Origin: Caldilineae bacterium
GTDB lineage: Bacteria; Chloroflexota; Anaerolineae; J102
Length of the DNA: 5,199 bases
NCBI GenBank assembly: GCA_011192085.1
Contig: DUEQ01000548.1
Location: forward strand, 2,855-8,053
Direction: 5' to 3'
Under the pieces are notes generated by a model. The model was not told where the DNA came from, made no database searches, and saw only the letters and a program-made list of their open reading frames with translations. Positions 1 to 5,181 of the stretch are shown one piece after another. The stretch's first letter is position 1. Each line of letters starts with the position of its first letter. Made by a program: the position numbers and the translations under genes.

Positions 1-680
1 CGCAGGAAGAAATCCTGCCCCTTCCATGCGGAGATGCGCCCCACCACGCCTACGAGCACATCCTCCTCGGCCACGCCCCACGCCCGCCGCAGGCTCGAAC
101 CATCCACCATGGGCGAAAACTGGTCGGTGTCCACCGCGTCGTAGATGACCGAAAGCCGACCTTCCAGCTCCGGTGCATCCGCCAGCAGGTGATCCGCCAC
201 GGCCCGGCTGATGGCAACCACATGCACGCTGTGACGGGCAACCATCCAAGCGATGAGCTTCCGCACGAAAGTCGGGTGAGTCACCACCTCGTGCACATGC
301 CACAGGTGGGGGAGATGGAGCCGCGAGGCCGCGAGCGCGCCGCCCCACACCGCGCTCGTGTTGCTGTGGATGAGTGCGCCCCCCTCCCGCCGGGCGATGG
401 ACTCCACCCCGCGCGTGCCTCGCCACAGATGCCCGAGGAAACGGGGCAGCCCCCGCGGCGTGAAGTAACGCCGTCGCAGCACGGGCATGGCCAACGCCTC
501 ATGCGCTACCCCCGCCTCCCCCAGCGCTCGACTCAGCTTGCCCTCGTAGGGGATGTCGGTGGGAAGGAGCACATAGGGTCGGAAGCGGCCGCGGTCCAGC
601 CTGCGCACCAGGTTCAGCAGCACCAGGTCCGAGCCGTAGAGCTCATCTGAGCTGTGGGGATAGAGGATGGTGACGGGCAT
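1..680 (-). CDS. Glycosyltransferase family 4 (GT-B fold), N-terminal 226 residues, 3' end cut by window
   Basis: Probably transfers a sugar from a nucleotide-sugar donor to a growing surface glycan at the cytoplasmic face of the membrane. The frame is open from ATG at 680 to base 1 with no stop, giving 226 codons plus two bases. Visible family marks are an acceptor-side N-terminal motif DELYGSD (residues 12-18), HSNTSAVWGGALAA (105-118), HVHE (128-131), AISRAVADHLL (156-166), the interdomain crossing VIYDAVDTDQFSP (178-190; the usual form is NGVDxxxF) and the start of the C-terminal Rossmann domain, VGVVGRISAWKGQDFF (210-225). The donor-binding C-terminal half with its EX7E motif lies outside the window, so substrate cannot be judged. 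The ATG at 680 is the first possible start after an in-frame TGA at 710-708, which is also the stop of the upstream gene. No Shine-Dalgarno sequence precedes it, so translational coupling to that gene is likely. Family assignment is confident; the specific sugar is unknown. Confidence 0.92.
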   Translation of the reverse strand, partial: MPVTILYPHSSDELYGSDLVLLNLVRRLDRGRFRPYVLLPTDIPYEGKLSRALGEAGVAHEALAMPVLRRRYFTPRGLPRFLGHLWRGTRGVESIARREGGALIHSNTSAVWGGALAASRLHLPHLWHVHEVVTHPTFVRKLIAWMVARHSVHVVAISRAVADHLLADAPELEGRLSVIYDAVDTDQFSPMVDGSSLRRAWGVAEEDVLVGVVGRISAWKGQDFFL

Positions 681-707
681 GGGGTAAAGCCAATGGGCGA
701 GGGGCGA

Positions 708-2111
708 TCAGGACGAACGAACAAGACGAAGGGTGCGGGCGCCCGCGGCGATGAGGCCCGCGTGCACCCAGCTCGCGGTTAGCCAGATGCCGTCAGTGGA
801 CTGATAAGCCAACCCCAGCAGCATGGCATAACTGATGATCAGCCCCAGCAACCGCCCGCGCGCCATCAAGTCGCTCTGCTGGCGAGCGACTTTCACCCCC
901 GGCAGCAGCAGGGTGGCGAAGAAGCCCGCGAACAGCGTCAATCCGATGACGCCCGTCTCTTGCAGCAGGCGCACGGTCAGATTGCTGATCCAGGCGGGAC
1001 GGGCCCGCAGCAGACCGTGGATCGCGTAAAAGGAGCCGGGCCCCCAGCCGACGAGTGGATGCTCCCGCCAATCTTGCAGGGCCAGGGACCAGTCGTTGAG
1101 TCGGGCGGAGAAAGTGGGATCGTATTCCAGATTAAGGAAAGATTGCAGCCGGTTGACAAAGGGCAGGGTGGACGGAAGGTAGGGGGTGATAGAGAGAAGG
1201 ATAAAGATCAACAACGGCAGGGCGATGGCCGCGAGCAGGAAGCGATTGACCTGGCTCCACGGACTCCGGCGCTCGTAAATAACGACGATGGCGGCCCCGA
1301 CCACGAACATGATCCACGCGGCTCGCGACATGCTTAGCAGCAGCGCGATCAGCAGAATGCCCAGGCCCGCCAGGCGCAACGCCCGACGCCTGCGGGAATC
1401 GCGCGCTTGCTCGCCAGCCAGAATAATCATCAACAGGAGCATAGCCCAGGACGCGGTGTGGCTGCCGAACAGGTTGCCCTCCTCGAAGGTGCCGTAGGGC
1501 ACGGGCTCGGTGAAATTCCAGGCCACTTGCACACCCAAATTGACGCCGAAGGGATAGAGAGCTCGGGCCAGAATGCCGAACGCGGCCTCGGCCACACCCG
1601 CGACCAGGAAGAAAGTCACCGCCCGCCGCCACGCGGTCGCGTTGGGGATGAGATTGTACATCAGGAAGAAGGTCAGGGGCAGAAGCGCGATGCGCAGCGC
1701 GTTCTGCACGCCCATGGCCCGGTCGGGATGCAACCACACGGCCGAGAACAAATTCACGCCCCACCATCCCGCGGCCAACCAGATGGCCGGAGTCGCGCGC
1801 AGGGGGCGGCGCTCCAGGCCCGCTTGTAGGAACCCCACGCCAGCCACAGCCACCGCGGCCACATGCTCAGGCCGGACAGTCACCGGGCCGATATCGATGC
1901 GATAACGGGTAATGAGCGCAGCCAGGATCAGGATGACCACGCCGCTGAAGGGCCAGCCCATCAGCAACGCGGCCAACAGCGCCAGCGCGGCCAGCGCGGC
2001 CAGCGCCAGCAGCGCATGGACCTGTGTCAGAAACATAAGTCCGCCAGCCGCCAGGCCCACAGCCAGCGCGGCCAGCAGCCAGCGTCGCTCATCCATAGCC
2101 CTCGCGCTCAT
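708..2111 (-). CDS. O-antigen ligase / Wzy-type polymerase family membrane protein
   Basis: A 467-residue polytopic membrane protein, the usual length for the O-antigen ligase/polymerase family (Wzy_C, PF04932), whose members join or polymerise undecaprenyl-linked glycans on the outer side of the cytoplasmic membrane. About 11-12 hydrophobic segments are visible, for example at residues 11-28, 32-51, 55-68, 84-97, 140-156, 165-182, 220-233, 247-278, 290-308, 384-404 and 420-436. Family marks are GTFEEGNLFGSH (207-218), the SMSRAAW motif (260-266), a large periplasm-type loop around 310-380 containing RLNDW (337-341) and HPLVGWGPGSF (351-361). The start at 2111 is chosen because GGGAGG lies five bases upstream; an ATG five codons further in has only a weak GAGG. 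It sits 120 bases after the acyltransferase and 27 bases before the glycosyltransferase, so it is probably co-transcribed with both. Sequence cannot separate a ligase from a polymerase here. A low-complexity Ala/Leu stretch (35-50) is encoded by a 9-base tandem repeat. Confidence 0.9.
   Translation of the reverse strand: MSARAMDERRWLLAALAVGLAAGGLMFLTQVHALLALAALAALALLAALLMGWPFSGVVILILAALITRYRIDIGPVTVRPEHVAAVAVAGVGFLQAGLERRPLRATPAIWLAAGWWGVNLFSAVWLHPDRAMGVQNALRIALLPLTFFLMYNLIPNATAWRRAVTFFLVAGVAEAAFGILARALYPFGVNLGVQVAWNFTEPVPYGTFEEGNLFGSHTASWAMLLLMIILAGEQARDSRRRRALRLAGLGILLIALLLSMSRAAWIMFVVGAAIVVIYERRSPWSQVNRFLLAAIALPLLIFILLSITPYLPSTLPFVNRLQSFLNLEYDPTFSARLNDWSLALQDWREHPLVGWGPGSFYAIHGLLRARPAWISNLTVRLLQETGVIGLTLFAGFFATLLLPGVKVARQQSDLMARGRLLGLIISYAMLLGLAYQSTDGIWLTASWVHAGLIAAGARTLRLVRSS
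1972..2007. repeat. In-gene 9-base tandem repeat, about four units of GCCAGCGCG
   Basis: Units at 1972-1980 (imperfect), 1981-1989, 1990-1998 (identical) and 1999-2007 (one change). It lies within the ligase/polymerase gene and encodes Leu/Ala-rich residues of a membrane helix near positions 35-47. A unit is three codons, so gain or loss of a copy would keep the reading frame and alter helix length. It may be ordinary codon repetition in an Ala/Leu helix of a GC-rich gene. Confidence 0.6.
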
Positions 2112-2116
2112 CCCGT

Positions 2117-2124
2117 CCTCCCTT
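2117..2124 (-). promoter_or_regulatory. Shine-Dalgarno sequence for the O-antigen ligase family gene
   Basis: On the minus strand AAGGGAGG is followed by five bases and the ATG at 2111. It is the only strong ribosome binding site at any start in the window, and it fixes the start five codons upstream of the alternative ATG at 2096. Confidence 0.75.
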
Positions 2125-2132
2125 CGATCTCA

Positions 2133-2148
2133 CGCAAAGACGCAAAGA
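2133..2148. repeat. Octamer tandem repeat CGCAAAGA x2
   Basis: Two perfect adjacent copies of CGCAAAGA, preceded by CA and followed by CATTACGCAGG. It lies just upstream of the Shine-Dalgarno sequence of the ligase gene; read on the minus strand it is TCTTTGCG twice. Similar CAAAGACGCAAAG strings are, from memory, common intergenic repeats in several environmental bacterial phyla. Whether it is dispersed in this genome cannot be seen from one window. Confidence 0.6.
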
Positions 2149-2154
2149 CATTAC

Positions 2155-2198
2155 GCAGGTTTGCAAGTCGCAGGTGGCAGGTAGCAAAGCGGCAGGTC
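2155..2198. repeat. Degenerate heptamer repeat, consensus GCAGGTN, six units
   Basis: Units begin at 2155 (GCAGGTT), 2163 (GCAAGTC), 2170 (GCAGGTG), 2177 (GCAGGTA), 2184 (GCAAAGC) and 2192 (GCAGGTC). The four from 2163 to 2190 are in exact 7-base phase; the first and last are offset by one inserted base. The last unit also forms half of an inverted repeat, GCAGGT-CA-ACCTGC (2192-2205). The stretch is non-coding, between the acyltransferase and ligase genes. Confidence 0.6.
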
Positions 2199-2215
2199 AA
2201 CCTGCTCCGCACACA

Positions 2216-2236
2216 GATTACTGAATACCGATTACG
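2216..2236. repeat. Degenerate heptamer repeat GATTACY/GAATACC, three units, supplying a stop codon
   Basis: Three in-phase heptamers: GATTACT (2216-2222), GAATACC (2223-2229) and GATTACG (2230-2236). The third overlaps the end of the acyltransferase gene: its TTA at 2232-2234 is the TAA stop on the minus strand. The 3' end of that gene may therefore have been set by the repeat. Confidence 0.6.
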
Positions 2237-2951
2237 CCCCATCCCCTTCCTCCCCGCGATACTTGATGACTTTCGCGGGCACGCCGCCCACGATGGCGAA
2301 TCGCGGCACATCCTTGGTCACCACGCTGCCTGCGGCCACCACCGCTCCCCGACCAATGGTCACGCCATCCAGCACAATGACGCCCGAACCCAGCCACACG
2401 TCATCCTCCACCACAATGCCCTCATTGGTCACGCCCTGCGCCTTGATGGGAATATCGGTGCGGGTGAAGACATGATTTTCCGAATGAAAGCGCACCCCCT
2501 GGCCGATGAGCACATGCCGACCGATGCGCACGCCTCCGGCCGCGCCCACGAAGTTATAATCCCCCAGATTGGAATTATCGCCGATCCAGAAACCCTCGCC
2601 CAGGTGGATGAGCACGCCCGTGCATTCGATGACAGAAAACCTCCCGATGGACACGTTATCGCCGATGTGCACGCCGTGGCGGCTGAGCGCATCGATCTTC
2701 ACATCATCCTCGAAGGTGACGCTTCGGCCCAGGTGAAGCAGCTGGGCATTCAGTATCTGCACTCGACGGCCTACGAACAACGCACCCTGACTGCTCCCCA
2801 ACCAGGGCTTCCGAAGCAGCCCGCGCAGATATGCGAGCCCCCGCTCCTTCAACACCGACACCAGAGCAGTCGTCGGAACTCCAGGATCGATGGTATAATG
2901 AGGGTCGTGTTTCAGCTTGCGAATGATCCGCTGCAAAGATTCTCGAAACAT
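2232..2951 (-). CDS. Hexapeptide-repeat (left-handed beta-helix) O-acyltransferase
   Basis: A 239-residue acyltransferase, probably moving an acetyl or similar group from acetyl-CoA to a sugar hydroxyl of a surface glycan. Residues 1-55 form a charged, partly helical lead without repeats (start MFRESLQRII). From about 58 to 210 hexapeptide-type turns run through the protein, for example VHIGDNVSIGRF (94-105), VRIGRHVLIGQGV (141-153), IVVEDDVWLGSGVIVLDGVTIG (179-200). The loop FHSENHVF (155-162) carries H156 and H160, the expected catalytic-histidine region of the maltose/galactoside acetyltransferase type. The C-terminal signature AGSVVTKDVP (207-216) and GGVPAKVIKYR (222-232) is typical of the family. 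An ATG at 3071 would add 40 residues, but it overlaps the divergent gene and the added residues look unrelated, so ATG 2951 is preferred. No Shine-Dalgarno sequence precedes it; a promoter-like -10 lies so close that the message may be leaderless. The neighbours indicate a polysaccharide cluster; the true substrate is unknown. Confidence 0.9.
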   Translation of the reverse strand: MFRESLQRIIRKLKHDPHYTIDPGVPTTALVSVLKERGLAYLRGLLRKPWLGSSQGALFVGRRVQILNAQLLHLGRSVTFEDDVKIDALSRHGVHIGDNVSIGRFSVIECTGVLIHLGEGFWIGDNSNLGDYNFVGAAGGVRIGRHVLIGQGVRFHSENHVFTRTDIPIKAQGVTNEGIVVEDDVWLGSGVIVLDGVTIGRGAVVAAGSVVTKDVPRFAIVGGVPAKVIKYRGEEGDGA

Positions 2952-2957
2952 ATCACA

Positions 2958-2987
2958 ATTGTAAAAGCAAACGCCAAAAATCCACAA
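2958..2987 (-). promoter_or_regulatory. Candidate promoter of the polysaccharide genes, possibly leaderless
   Basis: On the minus strand TTGTGG (2987-2982) and TACAAT (2963-2958) are separated by 18 bases, a normal spacing for a housekeeping sigma factor. Counting six to seven bases from the -10 box puts the transcript start at about 2952-2951, the A of the acyltransferase ATG. The 54-base gap is roughly 63% A+T, unlike the GC-rich genes beside it. Position and fit to consensus are by eye. Confidence 0.45.
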
Positions 2988-2988
2988 T
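2959..2988 (+). promoter_or_regulatory. Candidate promoter of the PII-like/CBS gene and permease, overlapping the divergent one
   Basis: On the plus strand TTGTAA (2959-2964) and CACAAT (2983-2988) are separated by 18 bases, which would start the message near 2995 and leave a leader of about ten bases. The match to consensus is poorer than for the minus-strand promoter. The -35 box of each promoter overlaps the -10 box of the other, so both are unlikely to be occupied at once. Confidence 0.33.
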
Positions 2989-3011
2989 GTTTTCGGTAAA
3001 ACGCCATGGCG
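2989..3011 (+). promoter_or_regulatory. Small inverted repeats at the start codon of the PII-like/CBS gene
   Basis: GTTTT (2989-2993) and AAAAC (2998-3002) are perfect complements around a CGGT loop. They are followed directly by the 10-base palindrome CGCCATGGCG (3002-3011), centred on the start codon at 3006. No Shine-Dalgarno sequence is present. These could be an operator or a translation-control element, or chance; nothing in the window proves a role. Confidence 0.25.
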
Positions 3012-3884
3012 ATAGAGACGAGATACGAACTTTTGGTGATCATCCTCGATGACATCGACCGGCTCCCGCAATTGCTAAATGCATTGCACGAGGCAGGGGT
3101 GTCGGGGGCGACGTTGTTGAGCAGCATAGGCGGGTATCGCGCCCGCACCTGGTTGGATCAGATCGGGTTGTCGGGGTTACATAAGATGTTTTGGACGCCC
3201 GAGTTGAGGCGACGCACGATTCTGGCCGTTATGGAAGGAGACAAGATCGATGGGGCCATCGCCGCGGCGGAGCAGGCCGTTGGGGGCTTCGGTCGAGAGA
3301 ACAGCGGTATTCTCTTCACCCTGCCCGTCAAGCGAGTGGTGGGACTGCACAAACGCCATCGCAGCCAGGAATCGGAGACCCTGCCCGCCACCGATCTGAC
3401 CGACGTCACCATTCGCGAAACGCGTCTGGAACAGGTCAGACACATCCTCAACCTCCCCCCCATGACTATTCCCACCGACGCCAGCCTGCTGGATGCGGCC
3501 CGCATCTTCATCCAAAGCCCTTGCATCCAGGTGGCCGCGGTCGTCAGCCAGACGGGCCACCTCCTGGGTCTGATCACTTTACGCTCCCTGGCCAACCACT
3601 TCTTCTTCGGCGTCATGCCTGAAGTTTTCGTTGGCGAGATCAGTACGGATATCGATCAAAGCATGGATTTCGGCAGAATGGCAAACATCCACAATGTGGC
3701 CGACGCGATGATCGATCCCATTGCGGTGCGCCTTACCGACACTGTGGGGCGGGCCTTTGCCCTAATGCACAAATACGATCTCTCCGGGCTGCCCGTCATC
3801 GACGACAATTTCCATGTCATCGGCTTCATCAGCATGCATGACCTGCTGAATCTGGCAGTCTCCCTCATTGAGAAAGACCAATAG
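3006..3884 (+). CDS. PII-like signalling domain fused to a CBS-domain pair
   Basis: A 292-residue soluble regulator, with no signal peptide or membrane segment. Residues 8-114 match the ferredoxin-like PII fold: strand and helix LLVIILDDIDRLPQLLNAL (9-27), GVSGATLLSSIGGYR (31-45, compare GVQGITVTEVKGFGR of GlnB), second helix IDGAIAAAEQAV (81-92), a B-loop-like GGFGRENSG (93-101) and the last strand ILFTLPVKRVVGL (102-114). The T-loop region (46-68) is short and lacks the uridylylated tyrosine context. By eye, the GlnB phosphate-contact residues Lys90, Arg101 and Arg103 are replaced by Ile102, Gly113 and His115, so this is PII-like, not a classical nitrogen regulator. A linker (115-145) leads to CBS1 (about 146-198, LGLITLRSLA) and CBS2 (about 231-288, VADAMIDP...GLPVIDDNFHVIGFIS), a Bateman module expected to bind adenine nucleotides. 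The permease gene follows after 15 bases, so this protein probably gates or senses for that transporter. Domain calls are confident; ligand and partner are inferred. Confidence 0.88.
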   Translation: MAIETRYELLVIILDDIDRLPQLLNALHEAGVSGATLLSSIGGYRARTWLDQIGLSGLHKMFWTPELRRRTILAVMEGDKIDGAIAAAEQAVGGFGRENSGILFTLPVKRVVGLHKRHRSQESETLPATDLTDVTIRETRLEQVRHILNLPPMTIPTDASLLDAARIFIQSPCIQVAAVVSQTGHLLGLITLRSLANHFFFGVMPEVFVGEISTDIDQSMDFGRMANIHNVADAMIDPIAVRLTDTVGRAFALMHKYDLSGLPVIDDNFHVIGFISMHDLLNLAVSLIEKDQ

Positions 3885-3899
3885 TCGACGAAGTCATCT

Positions 3900-5171
3900 A
3901 TGAACGAAGCCCTCATCGCCGTCACCATCTTTGCCCTCGTCTACGCGGCTATCATCTCCGAAAAGGCGGACCGGGCTGGCGTGGCCTTGCTGGGAGGCAT
4001 GGCCGCCATCATCCTGATACGCTCCTACGATCAGGAGGCCGCATTCGCGGCCATCGACCTGAATGTGCTATTTCTGTTGACCGGGATGATGGTCATCGCC
4101 AACATCATGGGTGAGACGGGTGTATTTCAGTGGATGGGCGTGAAAGCCATCCAGTTGGGCAAAGGCAACCCCACGCGTATCATGCAGATCTTAGCCCTGG
4201 TGACCGCGGTCACCTCCGCCATGCTGGACAACGTCACCGTGGTGGTGCTGCTGGCGCCCGTCACCCTGGTGGCTGCGTCCAGCCTGGGCGTCAGCCCTAT
4301 CCCCTTCCTCATCGCCGAAGTCCTGGCCTCGAACATCGGAGGCGCCTCCACGCTCATCGGCGATCCGCCCAACATCCTCATCGGCAGCGCCGCGGGCATC
4401 GACTTCCTCACCTTCCTGCTGAACATGGGGCCCTACGCCTTGGCTGTCCTGGCGCTTTTCGTCCTGGGGTTGCCCCTGCTCTTTCACAAACAACTTCAAA
4501 TCGCAAAAGACGATCTGGTGCAGCCCGCAGCCGTGGACGCCTCCACCCTCATTACCGATCGCGCCCTACTGCGAAAATCCCTCGTCATCATGGCCTTTGT
4601 GTTGATCGGGTTCATGCTCCACGGTTTTTTGGGGCTGGAAAGCGCCACCATCGCCCTGGCGGGCGCGGCCGCACTCATCCTGTGGACGCGACAATCGGCT
4701 CACCAGGTGTTTCATCATGTGGAATGGGCCACGCTGATGTTCTTCGTGGGATTGTTCGTACTGGTGGAAGCGCTGGTCCACGTGGGCGTCATCGACGTCA
4801 TCGCCACCTGGTTATTCGAAACAACCCAGGGCAATGTGCCCGTGACGACCCTCGCCCTGCTCTGGGGCTCGGCCATCCTCAGCGGGCTGGTGGACAACAT
4901 CCCCTACACCGCCACAGTCATCCCCATCATCCTCAAATTGGGTGAAGATGGTATGACTATCTGGCCCTTGTGGTGGGCGCTGGCCATAGGCGCAGATCTA
5001 GGCGGCAATCTCACTATTATCGGCGCGTCGGCCAACGTTGTTGTTGCCAGCTTCGCCGAACGCAGCGGTCACAAAATCTCGTTTTTCACCTTTTTCAAGT
5101 ATGGTGTGGTCACCACCCTGTTTTCGATGATCATCGCCACAGTCTACCTCATGGCTTTTTACCTGAGATGA
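3900..5171 (+). CDS. ArsB/NhaD-family (ion transporter superfamily, SLC13/CitMHS-like) permease
   Basis: A 423-residue inner-membrane transporter of full family length with about 11-12 hydrophobic segments, a hydrophilic central loop near 197-222 and two repeat halves. Family marks are SEKADR (20-25) after the first helix, DLNVLFLLTGMMVIANIM (53-70), SAMLDNVTVVVLLAPVT (106-122), ASNIGGASTLIGDPPN (143-158), VEWATLMFFVGLFVLV (274-289), SGLVDNIPYTATVIPII (328-344) and ADLGGNLTIIGASANVVV (365-382). The paired Asp-Asn motifs (D110-N111, D332-N333) and the GG-T-IG turns at both re-entrant loops match the ArsB/NhaD/P-protein branch of the superfamily. Members move arsenite, Na+ in exchange for H+, or organic anions, and the sequence alone does not decide. 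The nearby genes show no arsR, arsA or arsC, which argues mildly against arsenite. The PII-like/CBS gene lies 15 bases upstream, suggesting an operon and direct control by nucleotide levels. ATG 3900 has no clear Shine-Dalgarno sequence; coupling to the upstream gene is likely. Confidence 0.9.
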   Translation: MNEALIAVTIFALVYAAIISEKADRAGVALLGGMAAIILIRSYDQEAAFAAIDLNVLFLLTGMMVIANIMGETGVFQWMGVKAIQLGKGNPTRIMQILALVTAVTSAMLDNVTVVVLLAPVTLVAASSLGVSPIPFLIAEVLASNIGGASTLIGDPPNILIGSAAGIDFLTFLLNMGPYALAVLALFVLGLPLLFHKQLQIAKDDLVQPAAVDASTLITDRALLRKSLVIMAFVLIGFMLHGFLGLESATIALAGAAALILWTRQSAHQVFHHVEWATLMFFVGLFVLVEALVHVGVIDVIATWLFETTQGNVPVTTLALLWGSAILSGLVDNIPYTATVIPIILKLGEDGMTIWPLWWALAIGADLGGNLTIIGASANVVVASFAERSGHKISFFTFFKYGVVTTLFSMIIATVYLMAFYLR

Positions 5172-5181
5172 GAATGCTCCC

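Noticed and set aside
189..650. A 153-codon plus-strand open frame
   Set aside because: It lies opposite the glycosyltransferase, whose minus-strand frame shows clear GT4 motifs throughout; the antisense product has no recognisable features.
2192..2205. GCAGGT-CA-ACCTGC as a terminator after the acyltransferase
   Set aside because: The loop is only two bases, there is no following T-run on either strand, and one arm is simply a unit of the heptamer repeat.
2155..2236. CRISPR-like array
   Set aside because: The units are seven bases long, degenerate and directly adjacent, without spacers or cas genes.
1863..2999. A 378-codon plus-strand open frame opposite the ligase and acyltransferase genes
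   Set aside because: It is antisense to two well-supported genes, its product is rich in His, Gln and Arg with no recognisable domain, and it crosses the repeat gap and the promoter region. Long antisense frames are expected in GC-rich DNA.
2952..3071. A 40-codon N-terminal extension of the acyltransferase from ATG 3071
   Set aside because: It would overlap the start of the divergent PII-like/CBS gene by 66 bases and cover the AT-rich promoter region; the family-like lead begins at MFRESLQRII (ATG 2951).
3006..3350. Calling the N-terminal domain a classical GlnB/GlnK nitrogen regulator
   Set aside because: The key phosphate-contact residues and the T-loop tyrosine context are missing, and no amtB or glnA is nearby.
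4130..4945. A 271-codon plus-strand frame inside the permease gene
   Set aside because: It is a shifted frame of the permease with an Arg/His/Gly/Pro-rich product, typical of out-of-frame GC-rich coding DNA.
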